Assembly (NCBI RefSeq): GCF_001189235.2
Contig: NZ_LFIP02000003.1
Location: 930,001 to 994,000 of the forward strand
Direction of reading: 5' to 3'
Source: Bradyrhizobium embrapense
GTDB lineage: Bacteria > Pseudomonadota > Alphaproteobacteria > Rhizobiales > Xanthobacteraceae
DNA: 64,000 bases
Of the stretch, positions 40,220-49,234 are shown piece after piece. The position numbers were made by a program, and so were the translations under genes. Positions within the stretch are counted from its first letter, which is position 1; every line of letters starts with the position of its first letter. The notes under the pieces were generated by a model that saw nothing but the letters and a program-made list of their open reading frames with translations, was not told where the DNA came from and ran no database searches.

Positions 40220-40627
40220 CGGAGCGAGTTAGCCCGAGAACTTTCGGTCGGTTTGCGCCCGCGAGCCAAGTGGCGCGCCTTCGCGGCGGCGGCGATAGCG
40301 TCGCGACGAAAGATGGATCGTCCTCATCCAGCGCCGCCGCAATAGATGCGGTTTGCTGTTCAAGGGCGCTCAGATGCTTCTGGATGTCGAATCCCTTCGT
40401 CTTGAGCGGCAGCTCGAACCAGCCGATTTCCGCGAACCGTTCCAATGTGATGGCAAGAGTTCTTTAACCATACCGCAAACCCGTTCGACTGGCAGATTAG
40501 CGCAAGGGCGAAGCCGGCGTCGAAACCCGCTTGGTAACCCCCATGAAACAATCCATTGACGTTAACAGCTCCTTAACGCCGCCCGATCCAAGATCGGGAC
40601 GCGTGGGCGAGGGCGCTTCGCGCTGGT
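40220..40627. other. Intergenic region between motE and the 1274-residue gene
   Basis: About 400 bases without a supported gene. On the minus strand 40445-40240 reads protein-like for some 60 residues (FAEIGWFELPLKTKGFDIQK then HLSALEQQTASIAAALDEDD) but only with a TTG start, and then runs antisense into motE. This could be a relic or a small gene. The CtrA box at 40562 is the main feature. Confidence 0.4.
40562..40577 (+). promoter_or_regulatory. CtrA-binding box before the 1274-residue gene
   Basis: TTAA-CAGCTCC-TTAAC is a full match to TTAA-N7-TTAA and lies 50 bases before the proposed start at 40628. Confidence 0.7.
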
Positions 40628-43600
40628 ATGGCTGAAGTCCCGAGAAGACGTTTCGAGATGGCGCGAACGGCTGCCGCTGAAACTTGGTCGCTAGGCCGCG
40701 CCTGGGCGCGGACCGCGCGTCTGTGCCTGCTCGCAACCGGCCTTTTCCTCACCACCCTCGCAGATCCAGCCACCGTGCGAGCCCAGGATCTGTCGCCGGT
40801 GCCGGGCGAGGCGACATTCTCGGCCGCGAACGGCTATGCCCGGCTGGTGCTGAAGACGAAGGAAGAGGTCGAGTCGGAGGTCACGACCGCGGGCTCGATT
40901 ATCGTGATCCGCTTCAAGCGCCCGGTCGATATCCCCGTCGAGAAACTGTCGGATGCGGTGCCCGATTATGTCGGCGCCGCGCGCCGCGATCCGGACGGTT
41001 CGGCGATCCGCCTGTCGCTGGCGCGCCGCGTCACCATCAACACCATGACCGCCGGCGAGCGCATCTTCGTCGACTTCCTGCCCGACGGCTGGACCGGCCC
41101 GCCGCCGTCGCTGCCGCAGGACGTGATCCGCGAACTGGCGGAGCGCGCCCGTGCCGCCGAGCGTCTATTGCGCATCCAGCGCGCGGCCGATGCCGCCAGG
41201 AAGAAGCCGCCGATCCGGGTTCGCGCACTGGTGCAGCCCACCTTCGTCCGTTTCGTGTTCGAGGTTCCCGACGGGGTCAGCGTCTCTTCGGTGCTGAACG
41301 AGCAGAAGCTGACGCTGTCCTTCAACTCGGTTTTGAGCTTCGACCTGGCCGATGCCAAGGTCGCCGCTCCGCCGAACGTCGCATCGATCAGCTCGCGCGC
41401 CGACACCGATACCTCGGCGGTCGACGTGACGCTGATTGGCGATGTCGACGTGCATTCGTTCCGCGACGAGAAGAACTACATCGTCGATGTCGCCTTCCAG
41501 CAGAGCGAGCAGCAGCAGGCGGCGAAGCCCCCGCTAAGCTCGTTGTTGCCGACGCCGCGCGGCAAACCGAAGAGCGCGGCTGCAATCGCGCCGGTGACAT
41601 CGGAGAGCATCGCGCAGCAGGCCAAGATCGAGATCAAGTCCGAGCAACCCAAGGCAGAGCAACCCAAGGCGGAGCCGGCCAAGCCCGAACCGGTCAAGCC
41701 CGAACAGGCAACGACCGAACCACCGGCGCCCGCGCCCGCCAAACCGGAACAGCCGAGATCAGAGCTGCCCAATCCGGAGCTGCCGAAGATCGCCGCTGCG
41801 CCGCCGGCCGAGGTCGAGAAGGCCGCTGCACCGGCCGCGCCGCGCGAGGGCGGCGCCGCGACGGAACAGAGCGACGCGCCAAAGCCTGCGCCTGCTGCCG
41901 CGGCGGCGCCAGCCGTGGAGGCGCCGAAGCCAGCGGCAGCGCCATCGCCGCCTGCCGAGGCCCGCGCCGGCGCCAAGTCTGCTGCCAGTTCTGCGATCGA
42001 AGCCCAGCGCGACAGCGACGGGTTGCGGGTGACGTTCTCATTCCCCGGCGCGACGCCGGCGGCACTGTTCCGTCGCGCCGACACGGTATGGATGGTGTTC
42101 GACACGCCCGAGGCGATCGACGTCGATCCGATCCGCGCCAAGGCCGGCTCGCTGATCTCGGATGTCAGCCGGATCGCGCTGGAGAAAGGGCAGGCGGTGC
42201 GCTTCCGCCTCAACCGGCCGCAGATGCCCTCACTCGAGAGCGACGAGCGCTCGCGCGGCGTGAGCTGGACGCTGACCTTCGCCGAGCGGGTGCAGAAGCC
42301 GCCGCTGCCGCTCAGCGTGGTGCGCAATATCAGCGAGCCCTCGCTCGCCAATGTCAGCGTGCCGCTCGCCAATCCCGGCCAGCTCCACAGACTGATCGAT
42401 CCCGACGCCGGCGATACGCTCTGGGTCGTGACCGCGCCGCCGCCGACCCGCGGCATCATCAAGCGGCAGGATTTTGTCGAGCTCTCATTGCTGGAATCGA
42501 TTCACGGCGTCGTGGTTCACCCGAACGCCGATGACGTCAAGGCGGAGGTCGGCGACGACAAGGTGATGCTGGGCCGGCCAGGCGGCCTGACGCTGTCGTC
42601 GGCAGGCGTCACGGCCGAGCGCGCGACCGCGGCGGTGAAGCCGCTGTTCGATCCGGACGAGTGGCACAAGAACCAGTCGGAGAATTTCCTCAAGCAGCTC
42701 GACGGACTGATTGCGGCGGCTTCGACCGCCAATGCCGAGCAGCTGCCGCAGGCGCGGCTCGATCTCGCCGATTTCTACATGGCGCGCGGCATGTACCAGG
42801 AAGCCCACGGTGTCACCAATCTGATCCTGTCCGAGAGCAAGCGCGGCAGCGAGTCGGCGTCCGTGGTGATGGTGCATGCGGTTGCCAGCATCCTGATCGG
42901 GCACCCGGCGCAGGGCCTCAAGGATCTGGCCAATCCCGTAATCGGCAACGGTTACGATTCCCAATTGTGGAAGGGGCTGGCCTTTGCCCGCGAGGGCAAA
43001 TGGCCCGAGGCGCGCGAAAAGTTCAAGAACGCCGAATTCGCGGTCGCGACGCTGCCGCCCGATCTGCAGCGCATCGTCACCATGGATTCGATGAAGGCCT
43101 CGCTCGAGGTCAAGGACTATGCCGGCGCTGCGCGGCGCAAGAGCGATCTCGACGTGGTCGGCATTCCCGACGAACTCAAGCCCGCGGTTGCCGTGCTGCG
43201 CGGCCGGCTTGCCGAAGCGCTCGGCCAGGAGAAGGACGCGCTCGACGCCTACCGCTTCGCCGCCGGTTCGCCCGACCGTCAGGCCGCCGCCGAGGGCAGA
43301 CTGCTGGAGACGCTGCTGCGGCAGAAGCGTGGCGAGATCGGCCGCGACGACGTGTTGAAGGAGCTCGAGCTGTTGTCGATGCTGTGGCGCGGCGACAATA
43401 TCGAGCTGAAGACGCTGTATGTACTGTCGAAGATCTATGCCGAGACCGCGCGCTACGCCGATGCCTTCGCGGTAACTCGAGCGGCGACCCGGCTGCAGCC
43501 GAACGCGCCGGAATCGCGCCAGGCGCAGGATGCCGCCTCGGCGTTGTTCGTGCAGCTCTATCTCGGCCCGAAGGGCGACGAGATGGCGCCGATCGATGCG

Positions 43601-44452
43601 CTCGGCACGTTCTACGACTATCGCGAGCTGACGCCGATCGGCCGCCGCGGCGACGAAATGATCCGCCGTCTCGCCGACCGTCTGGTCGGCGTCGATCTGC
43701 TCGACCAGGCCGCCGACCTCCTGCAATACCAGGTCGACAAGCGGCTCGAAGGCGCGGCGCGCGCCCAGGTCGCCGCGCGGCTTGCGATGGTCTATCTGAT
43801 GAACCGCAAGCCCGACCGCGCCATCGGCGCGCTGCGCTCGACCCGGATTGCGGACCTCTCCGGCGAACTGCGCCAGCAGCGGCTGCTGCTCGAGGCGCGC
43901 GCGCAGAGCGATGTCGGCCGGAACGACCTCGCGCTCGACATCATCTCGAACATCACCGGGCGCGAGGCGATCCGGCTGCGCTCGGACATCTATTGGGCGT
44001 CGCGGCATTGGCGCGAGGCGTCCGAGCAGATCGAGCTCTATTACGGCGACCGCTGGCGCGACTTCACCCCGCTCAACCCGAGCGAGAAGGCCGACGTCAT
44101 CCGCGCGGTGGTCGGCTACGCGCTCGCCGAGGATGCCATCGGGCTGTCCCGGTTCCGCGAGAAATACGCGCCGCTGATGTCCGGCGATGCCGACAAGTTG
44201 GCGTTCGACGCGGCCAGCAAGCCGGTCGCGACCTCGAGCGCGGAATTCGCCCAGATCGCGCGGATGGCCGCCAGCGTCGACACGCTCGACGGCTTCATCC
44301 GCGAGATGAAGACCCGCTTCCCCGACGCCACCGCCCGCGCGCCGCTGCTCGATCCGGTCACGACCGGATCGCTGCCCGACGGGCCAAAGGCCGCGCCGGT
44401 CAGCACGCTGCCGGTCATCAAGGGCGAGCGCCGCGCCAGCGCGACGCCGTAG
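40628..44452 (+). CDS. Large exported AMIN-like/TPR protein of the flagellar region
   Basis: The protein has 1274 residues. ATG 40628 and ATG 40658 are both possible; neither has a strong ribosome site. A signal/anchor follows (LCLLATGLFLTTLADPATVR). Residues about 55-310 are beta-rich repeats resembling AMIN domains (YARLVLKTKEEVESEVTTAG ... IVIRFKRPVDI ... RIFVDFLPDGW). Then comes a Pro/Lys/Glu/Ala linker of about 110 residues (336-447), a second AMIN-like half, and from about 680 a helical TPR-type solenoid (ARLDLADFYMARGMYQEAHG). AMIN domains bind peptidoglycan or ring structures. It follows the motE operon and has a CtrA box, so a flagellar or polar cell-envelope role is likely. Confidence 0.8.
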   Translation: MAEVPRRRFEMARTAAAETWSLGRAWARTARLCLLATGLFLTTLADPATVRAQDLSPVPGEATFSAANGYARLVLKTKEEVESEVTTAGSIIVIRFKRPVDIPVEKLSDAVPDYVGAARRDPDGSAIRLSLARRVTINTMTAGERIFVDFLPDGWTGPPPSLPQDVIRELAERARAAERLLRIQRAADAARKKPPIRVRALVQPTFVRFVFEVPDGVSVSSVLNEQKLTLSFNSVLSFDLADAKVAAPPNVASISSRADTDTSAVDVTLIGDVDVHSFRDEKNYIVDVAFQQSEQQQAAKPPLSSLLPTPRGKPKSAAAIAPVTSESIAQQAKIEIKSEQPKAEQPKAEPAKPEPVKPEQATTEPPAPAPAKPEQPRSELPNPELPKIAAAPPAEVEKAAAPAAPREGGAATEQSDAPKPAPAAAAAPAVEAPKPAAAPSPPAEARAGAKSAASSAIEAQRDSDGLRVTFSFPGATPAALFRRADTVWMVFDTPEAIDVDPIRAKAGSLISDVSRIALEKGQAVRFRLNRPQMPSLESDERSRGVSWTLTFAERVQKPPLPLSVVRNISEPSLANVSVPLANPGQLHRLIDPDAGDTLWVVTAPPPTRGIIKRQDFVELSLLESIHGVVVHPNADDVKAEVGDDKVMLGRPGGLTLSSAGVTAERATAAVKPLFDPDEWHKNQSENFLKQLDGLIAAASTANAEQLPQARLDLADFYMARGMYQEAHGVTNLILSESKRGSESASVVMVHAVASILIGHPAQGLKDLANPVIGNGYDSQLWKGLAFAREGKWPEAREKFKNAEFAVATLPPDLQRIVTMDSMKASLEVKDYAGAARRKSDLDVVGIPDELKPAVAVLRGRLAEALGQEKDALDAYRFAAGSPDRQAAAEGRLLETLLRQKRGEIGRDDVLKELELLSMLWRGDNIELKTLYVLSKIYAETARYADAFAVTRAATRLQPNAPESRQAQDAASALFVQLYLGPKGDEMAPIDALGTFYDYRELTPIGRRGDEMIRRLADRLVGVDLLDQAADLLQYQVDKRLEGAARAQVAARLAMVYLMNRKPDRAIGALRSTRIADLSGELRQQRLLLEARAQSDVGRNDLALDIISNITGREAIRLRSDIYWASRHWREASEQIELYYGDRWRDFTPLNPSEKADVIRAVVGYALAEDAIGLSRFREKYAPLMSGDADKLAFDAASKPVATSSAEFAQIARMAASVDTLDGFIREMKTRFPDATARAPLLDPVTTGSLPDGPKAAPVSTLPVIKGERRASATP

Positions 44453-44464
44453 CGGCACTGGCTG

Positions 44465-45310
44465 CTACGGGCCGGGAGTTACCCACGCGGTCGAAATGAT
44501 CCCCTTGTCGTCGAGCGCGATGCGCCAATGCGCGGCGCCGTTGGCCTGTCTGACGCTATAGACATCTTCGCCTTGCTCCCCGACACCGAGAAAGCGGATC
44601 GCCTGGATCGTGCCGAGGTCTGCGAGGGGCTGAAGCCACGTCATCTGCTTGCGGGTCGCCGCCGCGAGCGCCGGGCTCATCTCGTTGTAGTTGGGATTCC
44701 CCGAGGCGATCCCATCGATCAGCCGGTGCAGCGCAGCCTCGGTTCCGGGATTGGCCGACTGGTTCTTGACGCGCTCCGCCGTCTGATCGGCGATCTTCCG
44801 TGCCGCTGCGGCATCGATACGCGCCATCGCAATATCGGTGCCGTTCTGATGCAGGATCAGCGAGGTGACTTGTCCGTCCGGTCCGACGACGAAGCTGACT
44901 TGGGCGTCGACGATCCTGGCGAAGAATTCGGTCACGCTCTCCGCAAAGAACCGCACCGAGCGCTGTCCGGTCAGTTGCATCACCAGCTGATGTCCGTCGG
45001 GTGTGACCGTGAACACGGCGCGGTCGTTGAGCTTGTAGAATCCGGCATAATTGTCGAGCACGGCTGGATCCACCGCAATCTCCTGCCGCGCGGTGGTCGG
45101 CGGTGATCCTGCGGTGAAGTCTGTAGCCTGGGCTGGCGTGCTCGGCGGTCCGGCGGCCTGTATCCGCGCCGCCAGCGTGTTCCAGTCGCGCTGACCGAAC
45201 AATCTGGCGACCAGCTCCAGGCTGTCGCTATGGGTGAGGGGGATCGATTTGGCGGCGAGCGCTTCGCGCAGCGTCTGCGCCATGGTCTTGGCATTACGGA
45301 AGTCGCGCAT
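44465..45310 (-). CDS. Glyoxalase-superfamily-like N-terminal domain fused to a DUF3471-like part
   Basis: The protein has 281 residues. The first 50 (MRDFRNAKTMAQTLREALAA, then SIPLTHSDSLELVARLFGQR and DWNTLAARI) match the small glyoxalase-related N-terminal domain common in rhizobia. Then comes a linker and a beta-rich part (LDNYAGFYKLNDRAVFTVTP ... GPDGQVTSLILHQNGTDIAM) of the DUF3471 type. The C terminus has NYNEMSPALAAATRKQMTWL. No catalytic site is obvious. It converges on the large gene, with 12 bases between the stops. Confidence 0.65.
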   Translation of the reverse strand: MRDFRNAKTMAQTLREALAAKSIPLTHSDSLELVARLFGQRDWNTLAARIQAAGPPSTPAQATDFTAGSPPTTARQEIAVDPAVLDNYAGFYKLNDRAVFTVTPDGHQLVMQLTGQRSVRFFAESVTEFFARIVDAQVSFVVGPDGQVTSLILHQNGTDIAMARIDAAAARKIADQTAERVKNQSANPGTEAALHRLIDGIASGNPNYNEMSPALAAATRKQMTWLQPLADLGTIQAIRFLGVGEQGEDVYSVRQANGAAHWRIALDDKGIISTAWVTPGP

Positions 45311-45581
45311 GGGATCAACCTTTGCATCGACGAACGGTGAGCGTCAGGGGCTTGCGTTGCTGACCCGTTCGTGCGGGCAAAGGAAGCCTGAAACCTGGCT
45401 TGATACGTTCACCGTCCCCGGGCGGGGTGCAAGCGGCGGGTGGTATCGAACCCTGTCCGATGTTCGCCGGGGACCCGTAATTTGTCAATTGCAACAGCCC
45501 GTGATCAGGTGCGTGCTCTCGACATTCAGCCGCCAAATCGGCAACCATGGCTGATGTCGCCAACCAAGAGGACGTCGTCAC

Positions 45582-45818
45582 ATGAGCAAGCCGATCAGGA
45601 CCGAAGCCGAACTGATCGCGATGGCGCGCGCCGAGTTGAAAGTCCATGCCGATTGCCCCGACGGCATCGACATCTCCGTGCTACGCGACGGCGACAGCTG
45701 GGAATTCCGCGCCAGCGCCGACGCGGCCACCGTGGCAAAACCCGGCTACCCCGAATGCGTCGCGATGCTGGTGCAAATCGGCGACCACCTCAGCAAGCAG
45801 TATGACGTGAACGGCTAG
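45582..45818 (+). CDS. Small hypothetical protein
   Basis: The protein has 78 residues. ATG 45582. It reads MSKPIRTEAELIAMARAELK then DISVLRDGDSWEFRAS, and ends YPECVAMLVQIGDHLSKQYD. A helix-strand-helix shape is likely. No family recognised. It lies 25 bases before the LysR gene, in the same direction. Between 45311 and 45581 I see only upstream sequence with no clear signal. Confidence 0.6.
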   Translation: MSKPIRTEAELIAMARAELKVHADCPDGIDISVLRDGDSWEFRASADAATVAKPGYPECVAMLVQIGDHLSKQYDVNG

Positions 45819-45843
45819 CCACTGCTGCGAACCGGGGAGAACG

Positions 45844-46803
45844 ATGGACCGCATCGACGCCATGAAGATCTTCGTCGCGGCGGTCGACGAGGGCAGCCTT
45901 GCCGGCGCGGGGCGGAAGCTGCGGCGCTCGCCCGCGGCGGTCAGTCGGGCGATCGCGTTCCTCGAGCACCATGTCGGCGCCGAGTTGCTTCACCGCACCA
46001 CGCGGTCGCTGAAGCTGAGCGATACCGGCCAGCGTTACGCGGCGGCGTGCCGACGCATCCTCAGCGAACTCGAGGAGGCCGAGATCTCGGCCGGCGGCGA
46101 GCGATCGGCGCCGCGCGGCACGCTGACCATCACCGCACCCGTCGTGGTCGGCGAGGACGTGCTGCGCCCGCTGCTTGACGCCTTCATGACTGAATATCCG
46201 GCGGTGTCGGTGCGGCTCGTGATGCTCGACCGCACGGTCAACCTGATCGACGAGGGGATCGACGTCGCCCTGCGCATCGCCCAGCTCGCCGATTCCAATT
46301 TCATCGCGATCAAGCTCGGCGAAGTGCGCCGCGTGCTCGCGGCATCGCCGGGCTATCTCGCCCGGCATCCCGTGATCGGCGAGGTCGCCGATCTCGCCAA
46401 GCACCAGATCATCGCGATGACGCATTTCGGGCTCGACTCCTGGAGCTTTCCGCCGGCCGCCAGGTCGAAGGTTGCGCGCGCGGTCCAGTTCGAGCCGCGG
46501 CTGGTCGTCAACACGGTGCGGGCGGCGGTCTCTTCGGCCAGCGAAGGATACGGTGTCACCCGGCTGTTCTCGTATCATATCGCCGAAGAAATCCGTGACG
46601 GCCGGTTGCAGATCCTGCTCCCCGGTGACGAACACCCGCCGTTGCCGGTGCATCTGCTGGCGCCGCAGGGGCGCTTCGACGTGCCGAAGGTGCGCGCCTT
46701 TGTCGATTTCGCGGCGCCGCGGCTGAAGCGCTATTTCGAGCGGCTGTCGCACGAGGCCAGCCGGGCCAGTCGTTCGCGCCGCGGAAGAGTGTCTGCCGAA
46801 TAG
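45844..46803 (+). CDS. LysR-family transcriptional regulator
   Basis: The protein has 319 residues. The N-terminal helix-turn-helix is MDRIDAMKIFVAAVDEGSLA then GAGRKLRRSPAAVSRAIAFL, followed by LLHRTTRSLKLSDTGQRYAA. The inducer domain includes PRGTLTITAPVVVGEDVLRP and VSSASEGYGVTRLFSYHIAE. The pattern fits the PecT/DsdC-like LysR clade. It precedes the SDR gene at 46892 in the same direction, so local control of that gene is possible. Confidence 0.92.
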   Translation: MDRIDAMKIFVAAVDEGSLAGAGRKLRRSPAAVSRAIAFLEHHVGAELLHRTTRSLKLSDTGQRYAAACRRILSELEEAEISAGGERSAPRGTLTITAPVVVGEDVLRPLLDAFMTEYPAVSVRLVMLDRTVNLIDEGIDVALRIAQLADSNFIAIKLGEVRRVLAASPGYLARHPVIGEVADLAKHQIIAMTHFGLDSWSFPPAARSKVARAVQFEPRLVVNTVRAAVSSASEGYGVTRLFSYHIAEEIRDGRLQILLPGDEHPPLPVHLLAPQGRFDVPKVRAFVDFAAPRLKRYFERLSHEASRASRSRRGRVSAE

Positions 46804-46891
46804 CAGGCATTCGCACGGAAAGCGGATGTATCTAGCTTGCTCTCCATCGAGGCGGCGCTGTTGTCGCCTCACCAACAGATGGAGAGAGATC

Positions 46892-47602
46892 ATGGGTGCA
46901 GAGCAGAAGGTTGCCGTCATCACCGGTGCGTCGCAGGGGATCGGCGAGGCGCTTGTCCGGGGGTATCGCGATCGCAATTATCGAGTCGTCGCCAATTCCC
47001 GCAGCATCAAGCCGTCGACCGATGCCGATGTGCTGGCGGTGCCAGGTGATATCGGTGATCCCGAGGTCGCAGACCGCATCGTCAAGCAGGCGCTGGCGCG
47101 CTTCGGCCGGGTCGACACGCTGATCAACAATGCCGGCATCTTCGTCGCCAAGCCGTTCACCGATCATACCGACCAGGACTATGCGGCGGTGCTGGCGACC
47201 AACCTCAACGGCTTCTTCTACATCACCCGTCGCGTTGCCAAGGAGATGGTGAACCAGGGCTCTGGACACATCGTGCAGATCACGACCAGCCTGGTCGATC
47301 ACGCCAACAGCAATGTGCCATCGGTGCTGGCCTCGCTGACCAAGGGTGGCCTGAATGCGGCGACCAAGTCGCTGGCGATCGAGTATGCCGCCAAGGGCAT
47401 CCGCGTGAACGCGGTGGCGCCCGGCGTGATCAAGACGCCGATGCACGCCCCCGAAACTCATGAGTTCCTCGCCAAGCTGCATCCGGTCGGCCGCATGGGT
47501 GAGATGAAGGACATCGTCGACGCCGTGCTGTTCCTCGAGGGCGCGGGCTTCGTCACCGGCGAGATCCTGCATGTCGATGGCGGCCAGAGCGCCGGGCACT
47601 AG
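46892..47602 (+). CDS. Short-chain dehydrogenase/reductase lacking the catalytic Tyr
   Basis: The protein has 236 residues; ATG at 46892. The cofactor motif is TGASQGIGEALVRGY and NNAG is present (LINNAGIFVAKPF). At the active site Ser is expected in ITTSLVDHANSN and YxxxK should follow, but the Lys stands in ASLTKGGLNAATKSLAIEYA: the position four before Lys is Ala, not Tyr. The end has VAPGVIKTPMH. I recall a rhizobial subgroup with the same LASLTKGG pattern. Its reaction may need another base or may be lost. Confidence 0.88.
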   Translation: MGAEQKVAVITGASQGIGEALVRGYRDRNYRVVANSRSIKPSTDADVLAVPGDIGDPEVADRIVKQALARFGRVDTLINNAGIFVAKPFTDHTDQDYAAVLATNLNGFFYITRRVAKEMVNQGSGHIVQITTSLVDHANSNVPSVLASLTKGGLNAATKSLAIEYAAKGIRVNAVAPGVIKTPMHAPETHEFLAKLHPVGRMGEMKDIVDAVLFLEGAGFVTGEILHVDGGQSAGH

Positions 47603-47625
47603 TCGAGCAAAATCGGGAGCGTGTG

Positions 47626-47874
47626 ATGCCTGTCGTCACCATTCAGGTCACGCGTGAGGGGACGACGCCGGGCGCGTCGTCCACCACGCCGGAGCAGAAG
47701 GCGGCGCTGATCAAGGGCGCCAGCGAGTTGCTGCGCGATGTGCTCGGCAAGCCGACGGAGTCGACCTTCGTCATCATCGAGGAAGTCGACCCCGATAATT
47801 GGGGCTGGGGCGGGCTGCCCGCGCTGGACTACCGCAGGAAGCTCGCAGCTGCCGCGGCGACATCATCGCGCTGA
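47626..47874 (+). CDS. 4-oxalocrotonate tautomerase-family protein
   Basis: The protein has 82 residues. ATG 47626 gives MPVVTIQVTREG, so the catalytic Pro-1 is exposed after Met removal; GGGAG is upstream. The rest (EQKAALIKGASELLRDVLGK, then FVIIEEVDPDNWGWGG) is typical of the small tautomerase fold. It may be in one unit with the SDR before it. The substrate is unknown. Confidence 0.85.
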   Translation: MPVVTIQVTREGTTPGASSTTPEQKAALIKGASELLRDVLGKPTESTFVIIEEVDPDNWGWGGLPALDYRRKLAAAAATSSR

Positions 47875-47992
47875 CGGCTTCTGCCAAATCGAACCGGGAC
47901 CTCGCCGATCGGGAGAGGTCTCGAAATCGCTGCGAGCGATTGCTGCGATCGCAACTAATCATTTTTCACGAACGGCCGGAGCGCCTATTGCC

Positions 47993-49234
47993 ATGTCTAT
48001 GTCAGCCGATGTCGATCATAACAGGCGCCACCACGCCGAGCCGCGCCGCGACGCCGGCGGGCCGCTATGGCTGTCCGCAACGGCGGGATTGTGCGCCTCG
48101 CTGGTCGGACTGGGGCTGGCGCGCTTTGCCTACACGCCGCTGATCCCGGCACTGATCGCAGCAAAATGGTTTACGCCGGCGGAGGCGGTCTATCTCGGCG
48201 CCGCCAATCTCGCCGGCTATCTCGCCGGCGCGCTGATCGCCCGCGATCTCGGCGCGCGCATCGGCTCGGTGTGGGCGCTGCGCGGCATGATGGTGCTGGC
48301 TGCCGCCACCTGCTTTGCCTGCGCGGTGCCGATCTCCTTCATCTGGTTCTTCGGCTTCCGCTTCCTTGCCGGCATTTCGGGCGGCGTCATCATGGTGCTG
48401 GCGGCGACCGCGATCCTGCCCCACGTCGCGCCGAGCAAACGCGGTCTAGTCGGCGGCGTGATCTTCGCCGGCGTTGGCCTCGGTGTCGCCGCGTCAGGCA
48501 CGCTGGTGCCGTTGTTGCTGCAGCAGGGCGTCAAGCAGGCCTGGTACGGCCTTGGCGTGCTGTCGGCGGTGCTGACGTTGATCAGCTGGAGGGCGTGGCC
48601 GGCGGAGGTGCCTGTCGCGTATGGCGCAGCCGAGCCCCACGTCGCCTCGCACGGTGTGCGCTCGCCGCTGGTGATCGCGCTGTGCGTGGAGTACGGGCTC
48701 AATGCGCTGGCGCTGGTGCCGCACATGGTGTTCCTGGTTGATTTCGTGGCTCGCGGCCTCGGGCAGGGGATCGCCGCAGGATCCTATTACTGGGTGCTGT
48801 ACGGTATCGGCGCCGTTGTCGGACCACTGCTATCCGGACATCTCGCCGATCGCGCCGGCTTCGCTGCGGCGCTGCGTGCGGCGTTCCTGATCGAGGCGGT
48901 GGCGGTCGCGCTGCCCGCGGTGACGAATTCGCCCCCGGCGCTGATCGTGTCGAGCCTCATCGTCGGCGGCTTCACGCCCGGCATCGTGCCGCTGGTGATC
49001 GGCCGCATCCACGAGCTGATCCCGCATTCCGCCGCAAGCCAGCGCTCGGCCTGGGCTCAGGCGACCACGGCCTTCGCGCTGTTCCAGGCGGCCGGCGCCT
49101 ACGGCCTGTCCTGGCTGTTCGCGCAGAGCGGCGGCAACTATGCGCTGCTGTTCGTGATCGGCGCGGCTGGCGTTGCCGCAGCGCTCGCGATCGAATTGGT
49201 CAGCGTCGTCGTGCTGGGGCGCAAGCGGACTTAG
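47993..49234 (+). CDS. MFS transporter, YbfB/YjiJ family
   Basis: The protein has 413 residues with about 12 membrane segments. ATG 47993 is used because GGAG lies before it and the preceding frame is shadow sequence. Motifs: GLCASLVGLGLARFAYTPLI then PALIAAKWF at the first helix, GYLAGALIARDLG, GFRFLAGISGGVIMVLAATA, and GFTPGIVPLVIGRIHELIPH late. YbfB/YjiJ transporters have unknown substrates. It overlaps the 49231 gene end by four bases in opposite direction. Confidence 0.85.
   Translation: MSMSADVDHNRRHHAEPRRDAGGPLWLSATAGLCASLVGLGLARFAYTPLIPALIAAKWFTPAEAVYLGAANLAGYLAGALIARDLGARIGSVWALRGMMVLAAATCFACAVPISFIWFFGFRFLAGISGGVIMVLAATAILPHVAPSKRGLVGGVIFAGVGLGVAASGTLVPLLLQQGVKQAWYGLGVLSAVLTLISWRAWPAEVPVAYGAAEPHVASHGVRSPLVIALCVEYGLNALALVPHMVFLVDFVARGLGQGIAAGSYYWVLYGIGAVVGPLLSGHLADRAGFAAALRAAFLIEAVAVALPAVTNSPPALIVSSLIVGGFTPGIVPLVIGRIHELIPHSAASQRSAWAQATTAFALFQAAGAYGLSWLFAQSGGNYALLFVIGAAGVAAALAIELVSVVVLGRKRT

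Noticed and set aside
40119..40445. Minus-strand ORF with protein-like N-terminal 50 residues (FAEIGWFELPLKTKGFDIQK)
   Set aside because: It has only a TTG start with no ribosome site, and its second half is antisense to motE with Arg/Ser-rich shadow composition. Kept only as a remark in the intergenic entry.
42485..44458. Minus-strand ORF of 657 codons
   Set aside because: Shadow of the TPR half of the large exported protein; no start signals or motif.
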